Below are positions 16,321 to 25,336 of a DNA stretch of 64,000 nt, in pieces (the first letter of the stretch is position 1; each line of letters starts with the position of its first letter). Source of the stretch: Clostridiales bacterium (GTDB taxonomy: Bacteria; Bacillota; Clostridia; Lachnospirales; Lachnospiraceae); contig DUNO01000005.1 of NCBI GenBank assembly GCA_012839295.1, positions 186,001 through 250,000 of the forward strand, read 5' to 3'. A program made the translations under genes and the position numbers. The notes under the pieces were generated by a model that ran no database searches, was not told the DNA's origin, and saw only the letters and a list, made by a program, of their open reading frames with translations.

Positions 16321-16408
16321 AGGTTGAAAAAAGATCATTTTCAACCTTTCTATTCAGGCCTATTCAATTTTTTTGGTGGGCCGTCAAAAAATTGAAAGGC
16401 ACGGGTGT
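16321..16408 (+). repeat. Interspersed hairpin repeat, copy C, with flanking hairpin
   Basis: Hairpin AGGTTGAAAA (16321-16330)/TTTTCAACCT (16338-16347) is followed by the ~53-bp core 16356-16408: AGGCCTATTC, then TTCAATTTTTT pairing with AAAAAATTGAA, then AGGCACGGGTGT. It lies between dedA and the glycosyltransferase, with its end three bases before the ATG, as in copy A before azlD. Confidence 0.7.
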
Positions 16409-16411
16409 GGC

Positions 16412-17710
16412 ATGAGAATTGCGATGATGACAAATAATTATAAACCCTTTATCGGGGGAGTTCCCATATCGATAGAACGGTTGGCGGAGAAGCTTAGAAA
16501 ACTGGGCCATGAGGTATATGTTTTTGCCCCAAGCTATGATGCGGAGGTTGAGGAGGAGTATGTGATAAGGTACCATTCCTTAAAACGGAAGCTGCGCAAG
16601 GAATTTATTATTCCGAACATCCTTGATCCGATGATTGAAGAAAAGTTCAGGGAACTGTCCTTTGACCTGATCCATGTGCATCATCCCATGCTGATCGGTT
16701 ATATTGCTGAATATCTGGGGAGGAAATACAATATTCCGGTAGTCTTAACATATCACACCAGATACGAGCAGTATCTTCATTACCTGAAGCCCTTCGAGAG
16801 AAAAAAGGGATGCCGGCAAAGCAGTCCAGGCAATGAAACAGCCGGAAATAGACTGTTAATCAGCAGTGGCGAACGATTGTTGGCTGTCCACAACCGGAGG
16901 ATCATTAACCGCTGCAGCATGGTATTTGCCCCTTCTCCCAGTATGAAGCAATACCTGATGGAACAGGGTGTCTTAACGGATATCGAAGTCATACCGACAG
17001 GAATCCTTGAAGAAGAATTCGAATTTAACCAGGAACGGGCGGCCAGTATCCGTAAACAGTTTGGAGGTAATTCGGCCCATGTGTTCTGCACCGTATCAAG
17101 GCTGGAGAAGGAAAAGAATATTGAATTCCTTCTTGAGGGATTAAAAGCCTACCAAGACCGCAGGGGTGATGATTTTCGCTTCCTGGTTATCGGAGAGGGA
17201 GGCAGAAGGCAGCTCCTGGCCGAAAGAGCGCGAAGCCTTGGCCTGGAAGAGAATATTATATTCTGCGGTAATATTCCACATACAGAGCTTAGCGATTATT
17301 ACCATGCCTGTGACGTATTTCTGTTTGCTTCAACCTCGGAAACTCAGGGCATTGTGCTGCTTGAGGCGATGGCAGCGGGTTTACCCGTAGTAGCAGTAAA
17401 GGCAAGCGGTGTCCAGGATGTAATTATAGATGGCCGAAACGGATTTATGACGAAACCGGAGATATCACCATGGGCGGATAGACTGATACAGGTTGTTGAA
17501 AATAAAGAACTCCGGGAACAGATGCAAAAGCGCGCCCTGGAGGAGGCAAAAGGATACCTGGCCTCCAATATCGCAAAAAAGGTACAGCAGCATTATCAAA
17601 ACATCTTGTATAACAGGAGGTTGGAGCAGGAATATGAATACCAGAATATTTACCCGATTACAAGCAGGATTATTTCTTACTTATCTGAAAATAATCTCAA
17701 AAACCGGTAA
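16412..17710 (+). CDS. GT4-family glycosyltransferase (diacylglycerol glucosyltransferase-like)
   Basis: A 432-residue GT-B enzyme. The N-terminal domain begins MRIAMMTNNYKPFIGGVPISIERLAEKL and contains IHVHHPMLIGYIAEYL and TYHTRYEQYLHY, as in diacylglycerol or phosphatidylinositol glycosyltransferases of Firmicutes. The C-terminal nucleotide-sugar domain has SRLEKEKNIEFLLEG and FASTSETQGIVLLEAMAAGLPVVA (E-x7-E type motif). A basic insertion (KKGCRQSSPGNETAGN) interrupts the middle. Likely role: glycolipid or teichoic-acid anchor synthesis. The start at 16412 was chosen because the longer frame runs into repeat copy C. Confidence 0.87.
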   Translation: MRIAMMTNNYKPFIGGVPISIERLAEKLRKLGHEVYVFAPSYDAEVEEEYVIRYHSLKRKLRKEFIIPNILDPMIEEKFRELSFDLIHVHHPMLIGYIAEYLGRKYNIPVVLTYHTRYEQYLHYLKPFERKKGCRQSSPGNETAGNRLLISSGERLLAVHNRRIINRCSMVFAPSPSMKQYLMEQGVLTDIEVIPTGILEEEFEFNQERAASIRKQFGGNSAHVFCTVSRLEKEKNIEFLLEGLKAYQDRRGDDFRFLVIGEGGRRQLLAERARSLGLEENIIFCGNIPHTELSDYYHACDVFLFASTSETQGIVLLEAMAAGLPVVAVKASGVQDVIIDGRNGFMTKPEISPWADRLIQVVENKELREQMQKRALEEAKGYLASNIAKKVQQHYQNILYNRRLEQEYEYQNIYPITSRIISYLSENNLKNR

Positions 17711-18239
17711 AATTGAAATAAAAAACGGGGAAAAGCTCCGGGATAATACCATGGTGGGCTACTGGCATGGCGACAGCTACTGTATGCAGCTGGTGCTTCA
17801 AAATATTGCTGCCCGGCAGGCGGGGATAAAGGTTATCGTAACCGCCGATAAACGAGGTGATGTCATTGAACGGATGTTAAACCGTTTTGGCGCGGAAGCC
17901 GTACGTTTACCGGATGGACTGAAAATGCGGCCTTTCTTCCGTGAACTAAAGGAGACCGGCAGAACCTCAAGGGAGCTTCTGGCCGCATCCCTGGACGGTC
18001 CTTTGGGACCGCTGCATGAACCAAAAAAGCTGTTATTTTTATTGGCATCGGAAGCGGGAAAGGAGGTTTCATATATACATTTTAATTACTCTCGTGTCCT
18101 TCGGCTGAAGAACCGTTGGGACCGTTACGTAATTCCCCTGCCCTTTTCCAGGATTACCGCACAGGTAGAGTCCCTTGGGAATATGGATAGGAAAAGAATC
18201 CAGGATTTTGACGCAATAAAAAAGCAACTAATATATTAA
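17634..18239 (+). CDS. DUF374/lysophospholipid acyltransferase-like protein
   Basis: About 201 residues. VGYWHGDSYCMQLVL (an H-x4-type acyltransferase motif), KVIVTADKRGDVIERMLNRFGAEAVRLPDG and AASLDGPLGPLHEPKKLL resemble the DUF374 branch of the LPLAT superfamily. The ATG at 17634 with AGGAGG upstream gives a 77-bp overlap with the glycosyltransferase gene; the longer frame back to 17493 is only out-of-frame overlap. A glycolipid-acylating role in the same pathway is inference. Confidence 0.72.
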   Translation: MNTRIFTRLQAGLFLTYLKIISKTGKIEIKNGEKLRDNTMVGYWHGDSYCMQLVLQNIAARQAGIKVIVTADKRGDVIERMLNRFGAEAVRLPDGLKMRPFFRELKETGRTSRELLAASLDGPLGPLHEPKKLLFLLASEAGKEVSYIHFNYSRVLRLKNRWDRYVIPLPFSRITAQVESLGNMDRKRIQDFDAIKKQLIY

Positions 18240-18252
18240 GGGAATAATATAC

Positions 18253-18310
18253 TTGGAAATTATAGTAGTAAATGTGTATAATGTAAGCTAAAATAATAAG
18301 CCGGCTTATT
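18253..18310 (+). promoter_or_regulatory. Promoter and palindrome of the two-component operon
   Basis: TTGGAA (18253-18258), 18-bp spacer, TATAAT (18277-18282), then a perfect 16-bp palindrome AATAAGCCGGCTTATT (18295-18310) just downstream of the expected start, positioned to block or modulate transcription. Confidence 0.55.
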
Positions 18311-18353
18311 AAGAATGTGGTTTCATACCGAGCCAGGGCTGTCGGAGGTTGTT

Positions 18354-19052
18354 ATGGACTCATTTCATATACTTATAGTAGAAGATGATAAAGAGATTTT
18401 GGAGGGGATCGGTATATTTCTAAAAAATCAGGGCTATACCGTATATAAGGCCTCCAATGGTGTTGAAGGCTTGGAGATCATCCAGAAAGAGGAGATACAT
18501 CTTGCAATCGTGGATATCATGATGCCAAGGATGAACGGGATTACGATGACGATGAAGCTGCGGGAAAAATATGAATTTCCGGTCATTATGCTTACTGCAA
18601 AGTCGGAGGAAATCGACAAGGTAACAGGGCTTAACATCGGAGCGGATGATTACGTTACAAAGCCCTTTGCACTGATGGAGCTCTTAGCCAGGGTAAATTC
18701 CCAGCTGAGGCGCTATACCAGGTACCGGGGCGTTACGGATAGAAAAGAGGAGAATGTATATGTCTGCGGGGGACTGGAGCTGAACGAAAATACGGTGCAG
18801 GTCAGTGTAGATGGTAACCCCATTAAGATCACGCCCCTGGAATTTAAAATACTGGCACTCTTAATCAAGCATCCGGGGCAGGTATTTTCCTCCGATGAAA
18901 TCTATGAAAGAGTATGGAATGAGCGGCCGGTCGGAACCGATACTATCATGGTCCATATCAGAAATATCCGCGAAAAAATAGAAATAGACCCGAGAAATCC
19001 AAAATATTTAAAGGTGGTGTGGGGAGTTGGATACAAAATTGAAAAGCAATAG
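18354..19052 (+). CDS. OmpR-family response regulator
   Basis: A 232-residue receiver/winged-helix regulator. IVEDDKEILEG (acidic pair), LAIVDIMMPRMNG (phospho-Asp) and DDYVTKPFALMELLARV (Lys) are intact; the effector domain ends YLKVVWGVGYKIEKQ. The ATG at 18354 follows CGGAGG. It is strikingly similar in layout to the VanR-like protein at 6521-7219. Overlaps the partner kinase gene. Confidence 0.93.
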   Translation: MDSFHILIVEDDKEILEGIGIFLKNQGYTVYKASNGVEGLEIIQKEEIHLAIVDIMMPRMNGITMTMKLREKYEFPVIMLTAKSEEIDKVTGLNIGADDYVTKPFALMELLARVNSQLRRYTRYRGVTDRKEENVYVCGGLELNENTVQVSVDGNPIKITPLEFKILALLIKHPGQVFSSDEIYERVWNERPVGTDTIMVHIRNIREKIEIDPRNPKYLKVVWGVGYKIEKQ

Positions 19053-21279
19053 CCCTAATAATGTAATTGGCTTTTTAGTAAGTATGCTGGCAATCATAAG
19101 TATTGCTATCGGCATCTTATTATCCTATCAGCCGGTACTTAAATACTCCGGACTTCTTTCACAGAAGCTGCGGGCACAAAGGGAAGAGGGAATAGAGGAA
19201 CAAAAAGATTATTATAAGCAGGAACTCCTGGATGTATTGGAACGAAGTAATTTTGTCCTTTTTTGGGATTTGGCGTCCGGAAAGGATAATACAAACAGGC
19301 AGCCCACTGATATATTCTTGCCGGATAATATGAAGAATCTCCAGGAGGATGACAACTGGTATGAGCAGAAGAAAGCTTTTCTCAGAAATTTTAATGATAT
19401 ACTCTACCGTTGGCATAATTCGTTCTACTCCGATACACTAAGGAATTATCCTCTCTTTGAATACTATGTGCTTGATGATACTACCGGAAATTATCTGACA
19501 AATACCTATAATTCTATCGAGCGGCTGCTTACAGCATCGGAGGAAGTGGCCAGGCTGAAGCTGCAATACCCATTTTATCTGATATTTCAGTATGGAGAGG
19601 ATGGATCTCTGCAGATACCGGATTATTCAGGTTTTAGTGAAGAGCAGATTAATAATCTTTTGCTGAAGGAACAGAATAAGGACATTATTAAGGAGGTAAT
19701 GGATAGCAGCTATTGGCATCAATATTGCAGCCTGATCAATGTGCCGGTAAATACGACTTTTGTATATGCCTCACAGTCAGAGGATTTTTTCTATACCGAA
19801 GGATCACGTCAGAACTCGCTGCCGGATCCTGTAAAGGATTTTAGCGAAGGCGGATTTGAGTATGTATGTGTGCTTGCGGCTTCTCTTACGGCGCTTCTTG
19901 CGTTGTTGCTGCCGCTTGTAAAAAGTTGGGGAATAGGTCGGGGGCTTGGGAGCCGGATTCCATTTGAGTTTATTTTTCTCGGCATAGTACTGATTCCTCC
20001 TTCTTATGAAGGCTTACTGTCGATGGCTTATGAGACGGTAACAGACTTCTTTCTTATAAATCCAAGTCAGACCGTATTTTCCGCAAGGGTGATCCATATT
20101 TTTGATGATATCCTTAATTTTGCGATATGGACAGGGGTTTTATCGATTATTTTTATATCGGTATTATCTCTAAGGCAGCTGTATGTCCTTGGACTGGGAC
20201 GATATATAAAGGAAAGAACCATAACAGGAAGGATATACCACTTCCTTGCCGGCAATATTAAAAAACTATTCATCAGCTTAGGCAATGTGGATTTGACGGA
20301 TCCATCCAATAAAGCTATTTTGAAAATCTTAACTGTGAATTTTATTATCCTTGTGATTCTTTGCAGCATATGGGTGGCTGGAATCGCAGTGCTTGTACCA
20401 TATAGTATAATGCTGTTCTTTATTTTAAAAAAATATATGGATGACATTAAGAAAAAATACTCCATACTTCTTGACGCTACAAGAAAAATGGCAGAGGGTA
20501 ATCTTGAGACGGCGATAACAGAGAATCTCGGAGTATTCGAGCCCCTAAAGGAAGAGTTTTCGAAGGTGCAGTATGGCTTTAAGAAGGCAGTGGAAGAAGA
20601 AATGAAAAGTCAGCGTATGAAGACGGATCTGATTACGAATGTTTCCCACGACCTAAAAACTCCTCTGACGGCTATCATTACCTATGTCGACTTGCTTAAG
20701 AACGAGGATATAACACCGGAGGAACGGAAAGCTTATATTGACACCCTGGACATGAAATCACAACGGTTGAAACGGCTGATTGAAGATTTATTTGAAATCA
20801 GCAAGGTCTCGAGCAATAATATTACGTTTAATATGATGGAGATTGATCTGAAGGATTTAATTAAGCAGGTGCTGTTGGAGCTGGATGATAAGATTGGCAA
20901 ATCCGAGATTGAGTTTCGCCTGCATCTGCCGGAGGAAAAAGTACTGCTCCTGCTGGATAGTGAAAAAACCTACCGGATTTTTGAAAATCTGATTACGAAT
21001 ATTACGAAATATGCGATGCCCCATTCCAGGGCTTATATTGACATGGAAGCCAAAGAGGATAAGGTTATGGTGATACTAAAGAATGTATCTGCCAGCGAGT
21101 TGGATTTTAATATGGAGGAAATTACGGAACGCTTTGTAAGGGGAGACCAGTCCCGCAATACGGAGGGCGCCGGATTAGGGCTTGCAATCGTAAAAAGCTT
21201 TGTCGAGCTGCAGGGCGGGGATTTTGAGATACAGGTAGACGGTGACCTGTTTAAGGCCATAATTATCTGGAGAAAATAA
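19039..21279 (+). CDS. Large sensor histidine kinase with multiple membrane segments
   Basis: About 746 residues. A first membrane segment near the N-terminus (VIGFLVSMLAIISIAIGILL) is followed by a ~240-residue outer domain, a cluster of five or six further membrane segments (about 275-460), HAMP, the H-box NVSHDLKTPLTAIITY, and an ATPase domain with NLITNITKYA and GAGLGLAIVKSFVELQGG. I prefer TTG at 19039, with GGGGAG about 12 nt upstream, by analogy with the VanS-like gene; TTG at 19027 is also possible. The start lies inside the regulator's last codons. Signal unknown; adjacency to lipid genes suggests an envelope signal. Confidence 0.88.
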   Translation: MKSNSPNNVIGFLVSMLAIISIAIGILLSYQPVLKYSGLLSQKLRAQREEGIEEQKDYYKQELLDVLERSNFVLFWDLASGKDNTNRQPTDIFLPDNMKNLQEDDNWYEQKKAFLRNFNDILYRWHNSFYSDTLRNYPLFEYYVLDDTTGNYLTNTYNSIERLLTASEEVARLKLQYPFYLIFQYGEDGSLQIPDYSGFSEEQINNLLLKEQNKDIIKEVMDSSYWHQYCSLINVPVNTTFVYASQSEDFFYTEGSRQNSLPDPVKDFSEGGFEYVCVLAASLTALLALLLPLVKSWGIGRGLGSRIPFEFIFLGIVLIPPSYEGLLSMAYETVTDFFLINPSQTVFSARVIHIFDDILNFAIWTGVLSIIFISVLSLRQLYVLGLGRYIKERTITGRIYHFLAGNIKKLFISLGNVDLTDPSNKAILKILTVNFIILVILCSIWVAGIAVLVPYSIMLFFILKKYMDDIKKKYSILLDATRKMAEGNLETAITENLGVFEPLKEEFSKVQYGFKKAVEEEMKSQRMKTDLITNVSHDLKTPLTAIITYVDLLKNEDITPEERKAYIDTLDMKSQRLKRLIEDLFEISKVSSNNITFNMMEIDLKDLIKQVLLELDDKIGKSEIEFRLHLPEEKVLLLLDSEKTYRIFENLITNITKYAMPHSRAYIDMEAKEDKVMVILKNVSASELDFNMEEITERFVRGDQSRNTEGAGLGLAIVKSFVELQGGDFEIQVDGDLFKAIIIWRK

Positions 21280-21379
21280 TTGAAAAAGCATGAACGCCAT
21301 TGGTATCACGGGATATGGCGTTGTCCCTTACACAAGGTGAAGCAGCTTCTGATTCACCTGTCATGAATAAAAAATCATA

Positions 21380-21424
21380 AAATAAGTAGATGCTAGCTAT
21401 TAACTGCCATCTACTTATTTTTAT
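21380..21424. terminator. Bidirectional terminator between kinase and XRE regulator
   Basis: AAATAAGTAGATG (21380-21392) pairs perfectly with CATCTACTTATTT (21408-21420), with T-rich sequence on both outer sides. A second hairpin AACGCCAT/ATATGGCGTT lies nearer the kinase gene. Confidence 0.75.
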
Positions 21425-21461
21425 GCTTTTGTTTAAGGATAAAGTGTAACGCACCTTCAGA

Positions 21462-21920
21462 CTAACTCCGTTCCATATTGCCCGAGTTCTCGGCACAGTG
21501 GAGGGTTTCACCTGTGACGGTGCCATCACGCAAAAGATTCATATTCATGGGGGTATTGACCGGCCGGCTATCATAGGAAGTAACCTTTGTGATGTACTCT
21601 TTAATTACTTTACGTTGGCTTGGGTCTAATAGGAGGTATTCACCGATGATTTTAGTATCCAGCTCATCCAGATTATAATTTGACAAGAGCTGGCTGATCT
21701 CGGAGGGAAACATGGACTTGTACATTTCACCCTCACCATATCTTAACCATGTCTCATTTATATTGAATTCCCTGCATATCAGTAATATCATCTGCCCGGT
21801 TAGCTTGCGCTGGCCGCTTTCAATTTTTGAAATACTGGCTCCGGTAACTCCTAACCGTTTCGCAAAAGCTTCCTGGCTCATATTTAGTTCCGTACGGAGA
21901 AGTTTTATTCTGGTATTCAA
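21462..21920 (-). CDS. XRE-family transcriptional regulator
   Basis: About 152 residues. A cro/cI HTH at the N-terminus (LNTRIKLLRTELNMSQEAFAKRLGVTGASISKIESGQRKLTGQM) is followed by an acidic linker and a C-terminal helical part with IGEYLLLDPSQRKVIKEYI, a segment common in clostridial XRE regulators. TTG start with AAAGGGG upstream is preferred; an ATG at 21953 is in frame. Divergent from a 52-residue micro-ORF behind a perfect promoter, so it probably represses that promoter and perhaps itself. Confidence 0.85.
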   Translation of the reverse strand: MNTRIKLLRTELNMSQEAFAKRLGVTGASISKIESGQRKLTGQMILLICREFNINETWLRYGEGEMYKSMFPSEISQLLSNYNLDELDTKIIGEYLLLDPSQRKVIKEYITKVTSYDSRPVNTPMNMNLLRDGTVTGETLHCAENSGNMERS

Positions 21921-21965
21921 GCCGACACGCCCCTTTCGAATTGATATTAACAAAATTATAAAATT

Positions 21966-22056
21966 TAGTCAAACATATTCCAAATAAAGTGTTGACAGTG
22001 CATGTAATATTATGTATAATATTGGCATAGTCAAGAATATATATGACAAAGTCAAG
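21966..22056 (+). promoter_or_regulatory. Strong promoter with repeated AGTCAA motifs
   Basis: TTGACA (21992-21997), 17-bp spacer, TATAAT (22015-22020): near consensus. Four AGTCAA/TGTCAA-type hexamers flank or overlap it (near 21967, inside the -35 in reverse, 22029 and 22051). The strength of the promoter and the repeats fit tight control by the divergent XRE regulator. Confidence 0.65.
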
Positions 22057-22158
22057 GAAACAACGCAAATATGGCAAAATTAATGTATTAATACTAGTGT
22101 AACCAAATCAATGCTGCAAGTCAATGTGTGCTTAAAGGATTCCAAGTGAGGTGGCTGA

Positions 22159-22317
22159 ATGGATGATAAGCAACAAGCCCAGGAATTATTAGTAGAGATA
22201 GTAGAAATGATAAATGCATTACAGACCTTGGAAGAATCCCAGAAGAGGGAGATAATCTCAAAGATAGAGAAAGTGCGTGCAGTTTACTCTGCAGGCGGCA
22301 ATGTCAATGATCAATAG
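22159..22317 (+). CDS. 52-residue acidic helical micro-protein
   Basis: ATG at 22159 with GAGG ribosome site about nine bases upstream; ends TAG at 22317. Sequence begins MDDKQQAQELLVEIVEMINA and continues LQTLEESQKREIISKIEKV, giving an amphipathic helix pattern of Leu/Ile/Val every three to four residues, suited to a coiled coil or partner-binding peptide. No known family recognised. It is the only gene behind the strong promoter at 21992-22020, and a terminator follows at 22436. Confidence 0.65.
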   Translation: MDDKQQAQELLVEIVEMINALQTLEESQKREIISKIEKVRAVYSAGGNVNDQ

Positions 22318-22435
22318 GGCATAAGGCGGAGGTACCTTTAATTTTATCCCCATACCGATAGATTTTAGTTTTATGTTCCAATGCCTTTGTCTTATGCTTT
22401 ATTGAGCGTTGATATTAAGAATGAAGAACACAAAT

Positions 22436-22473
22436 AAGACCTTTACGGATTGTTTTCGTTAAAGGTCTTTTTC
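22436..22473. terminator. Bidirectional terminator between micro-ORF and DtxR gene
   Basis: AAGACCTTTA (22436-22445) pairs with TAAAGGTCTT (22460-22469), followed by TTTCG; an A-rich left side serves the minus-strand gene. Confidence 0.8.
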
Positions 22474-22497
22474 GTATGCTTTTTTTAGGAAGCGGGT

Positions 22498-22971
22498 TTA
22501 TTTTTCATTCAAAAAATCTTCATATTGCCTGAGAATATCAGGGTTTTTGCTGAGAAATTCATTGAAGGCGTCCAGCTTATGTAAGGTGGATATGGAGATG
22601 CTGTGCTCAATTAACTCCGTTTCCACCAGGATGTTTTCTCTGACACCAAGGTTGGTTAAGAACAATTCAATAATATTGTGGCGCTGCAGCAGGTACTTGC
22701 CCAGCTCGGCTCCGGCATCCGTCAGAAAAATGATCCCATATTTTTGATAGTTAAGCAGGCCGTATTGGTTTAGCTTCTGGACCATTTTTGTGGCAGAGGG
22801 CGCTGCTACATGGAGAAGCTCGGATAATGTGTTAATGCGCATATAGCCGTAATTCAGGCTGTTGCGGTAGATCATCTCCAGATAATCCTCCATGGCGGGG
22901 GTTAACAGCTTCTTGTTTTTTTCTAGCAGCTGATAGCCGCGGACGGTGTGGAAACCGGACGCTTCATTCAT
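22498..22971 (-). CDS. DtxR/MntR-family metal-dependent regulator
   Basis: A 157-residue regulator with an N-terminal winged helix (LTPAMEDYLEMIYRNSLNYGYMRINTLSELLHVAAPSATKMVQKL) and a dimerisation/metal-binding part with RHNIIELFLTNLG and ETELIEHSISISTLHKL, containing the His/Glu ligands expected for Mn/Fe sensing. Start at 22971 follows GGGAGG. It lacks the C-terminal SH3 domain, as in MntR. Target could be a metal uptake gene elsewhere or the flavodoxin palindrome at 12160. Confidence 0.9.
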   Translation of the reverse strand: MNEASGFHTVRGYQLLEKNKKLLTPAMEDYLEMIYRNSLNYGYMRINTLSELLHVAAPSATKMVQKLNQYGLLNYQKYGIIFLTDAGAELGKYLLQRHNIIELFLTNLGVRENILVETELIEHSISISTLHKLDAFNEFLSKNPDILRQYEDFLNEK

Positions 22972-23106
22972 CCTGCCACCTCCCAAAGAATGCTTATCTG
23001 TACCAATATATTCGTAAAGTCTCTAATTTATGTGGCGGCCGCTATCCGGGAAAAGGCCATAAAGGGCTTGAGGAAAGCAGAGGTTTACTAAAGGAAGGGG
23101 ATACTG

Positions 23107-24219
23107 CTACCGTCTGTTTTGTAGTGTACCTGCTATCTCCAGCATCTGGGGCAGGCAGGCCTCAAAGAACATTTCATAAGCCTTACAAAAATACTGATGG
23201 TAGGGTTCGTCCGGCTGACGGTTTCTGGTGCAGCCTCCCCGGCAGAGGGGGTAGAACCGGCAGCTGTCACATTTTTTATCATGCTGCAGGGACTTCTCCA
23301 GAAACCCGAGCCCGTCCCTGGATTCGTCGATCTGGGCTACGGTATGCTCACAGAAGGATCCCAGGCGGTAGCCATCCATCACAAAGAAATCGCAGGGATA
23401 GACGGAGCCGTCAGCCTCTACTACATACTGCTTGCTGCAGATGCCGTTCATATCACAGGATTCCGGGGGATAGCCCAGCAACATGGAAATATAGTTTTCA
23501 AATTGCCGGATATAGGGCTGGGTACCCTGCAATAAATCCTGGTACCATAGACGGAAAAGCTTGATTAAGAATTCCCCGTATACCTCCGGCAAGAGGGAAT
23601 AATCCCTTAATCCCGGCTCTTCACCGATGGGATCCAGGCAGGCAATGAATTGGAGGTATTTTAGGTCATGCTTTTTATAAAATTCATAATTTCGCTCAAT
23701 CTGGGGAGCGGTTTTACTATTGACGACGGACAGGATGTTAAACGGAACATCGTATTTCTGGAATAAGGCAATGGTATCCATCACACGGTGGAAGCTTCCC
23801 TCACCCTTCGCATTTAACCTATAATGATCATGGATCTTTGGTCCGCCATCCAGGGATACGCCCACAAGAAAATTATTGTCGACATAGAATTTAGCCCACT
23901 CCTTGTCGGTATAATATCCATTTGTCTGGATGGCATTATATATTTTTACGTGGTTAATATTATATTTATTTTGAAGTTCAATGGATTTTTTAAAAAAGTC
24001 CAGGCCTATCAATGTAGGCTCTCCGCCCTGATAGGCTATGGTGCACTCCCCTTCTGCGTGGGCAAGTACCTTTTCCAGAACCTTCTCCAGCACTTCCACG
24101 TCCATAAATCCGTAGTTCGCGTGGGAACGTTTTGATATGGTATCATAGTAAAAGCAATAATTACATCTGAGATTGCAGTTGCCGGAGGCAGGCTTAATTA
24201 ATACGTTGATTGGGGGCAT
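23107..24219 (-). CDS. Anaerobic sulfatase-maturating enzyme (radical SAM/SPASM)
   Basis: A 370-residue anSME-type radical SAM protein that converts an active-site Cys or Ser of sulfatases to formylglycine. The SAM cluster motif CNLRCNYCFYYD has C15, C19 and C22; GGEPTL and SLDGGPKIHD follow. SPASM cysteines are in CDMNGICSKQY, YPCDFFV and CDSCRFYPLCRGGCTRNR, sufficient for two auxiliary clusters. No sulfatase gene is in the window, so its substrate must be elsewhere. Neighbour TauE could move sulfur oxyanions. Confidence 0.93.
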   Translation of the reverse strand: MPPINVLIKPASGNCNLRCNYCFYYDTISKRSHANYGFMDVEVLEKVLEKVLAHAEGECTIAYQGGEPTLIGLDFFKKSIELQNKYNINHVKIYNAIQTNGYYTDKEWAKFYVDNNFLVGVSLDGGPKIHDHYRLNAKGEGSFHRVMDTIALFQKYDVPFNILSVVNSKTAPQIERNYEFYKKHDLKYLQFIACLDPIGEEPGLRDYSLLPEVYGEFLIKLFRLWYQDLLQGTQPYIRQFENYISMLLGYPPESCDMNGICSKQYVVEADGSVYPCDFFVMDGYRLGSFCEHTVAQIDESRDGLGFLEKSLQHDKKCDSCRFYPLCRGGCTRNRQPDEPYHQYFCKAYEMFFEACLPQMLEIAGTLQNRR

Positions 24220-24313
24220 TTTTCTCTCCGTTTCTTTCTTGTTAAAGTATCCGCTTGGTATCTACTTATTATATCCTCCTTTCTCCCGGGATTCAATCCA
24301 TTAAAAGGCGAAC

Positions 24314-25099
24314 TTAACAGACAAACCTAAAAATATTATAAATACTGATGCCTATGATTACTGCCATTAGGCCAATAAACAGCCTTTGTCCGTTTTGTGA
24401 GGATATTTTTTTGTGAAGCTTGCTTCCCAGCATTCCCCCGGTAATCCCGGCAAACACCATGATGATAATAATAAGGATATCAAATTCTGGAAGGCTCTTC
24501 GACAGGATGGTGCTAATGAGGCTGGTAAACTGGGAAATCATAATGATATACAGGGAATTAACGGCGGCCTCCTTATGCTTGATGGAAAAGCAATATTCCA
24601 ATAATATCAGATTAATAGGTCCGCCTCCGATCCCCAGGAAGGATGAAAGCAGCCCGAGTGTCAGGCCAACCAGGGAAACGGCCAGCTTATTTTGAAGGTG
24701 GTGGGTTTTTATTTTATGGGACATTAAGGTATAGATTAAGGTTCCTAATGTAAGTAATACAAGGATAAAGGCTTGGATCGCGCCTATCTTGTTATTGTCG
24801 GGAAGCAGCAGATAGAAATACTGGAAAAGGTATTTTCCCAGGATGCCCCCAAAGGCTGCACCGATTGCAAGGGGGGTGCTTAAGCTTAAACGGATCACAT
24901 GTCGATCTGTCTTTAAATGAAGCATTACGGATACCGTGGACATGGCCAGGACCGTGGAGCCGGATAAAAAGCTGATGGAGCTTACATCAAAATAGCCAAA
25001 TGCGTCTAAAACGGGCTTGATGATAATACCTCCGCCGATACCGCAGATGGAGCCTACAATAGAAGCTAAAAAGCTGATGATAAAAAATATAAAATACAT
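24314..25099 (-). CDS. TauE/SafE family sulfite/sulfonate exporter-like protein
   Basis: A 261-residue membrane protein with about eight segments and the two TauE/SafE repeats: SIVGSICGIGGGIIIKPVLDAF at the N-terminus (split across the first helix) and LSSFLGIGGGPINLILLEY in the second half. The family moves sulfite, sulfoacetate or related anions. It lies between the sulfatase maturase and a divergent LysR regulator, which supports a sulfur-compound role. Confidence 0.9.
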   Translation of the reverse strand: MYFIFFIISFLASIVGSICGIGGGIIIKPVLDAFGYFDVSSISFLSGSTVLAMSTVSVMLHLKTDRHVIRLSLSTPLAIGAAFGGILGKYLFQYFYLLLPDNNKIGAIQAFILVLLTLGTLIYTLMSHKIKTHHLQNKLAVSLVGLTLGLLSSFLGIGGGPINLILLEYCFSIKHKEAAVNSLYIIMISQFTSLISTILSKSLPEFDILIIIIMVFAGITGGMLGSKLHKKISSQNGQRLFIGLMAVIIGISIYNIFRFVC

Positions 25100-25336
25100 A
25101 ATTCCCCCCCATAAAGGTTAAAATAATAAATTTACCTGCTGGGAATTCCCGCAGGTACTTTACTTTAAATTATAGTACTTAGGATAGACATAAATCAATT
25201 ATTATATTATTATATAATACATAATAAAAAACATATGGATATCTGGACTTAATTCTGGCCAAAAATCGTAAAAGCATTTATTTTATACTTATACCAGGAA
25301 GTATCAGTGATAAATGATAGGAAAGGGGTAGCCGCA

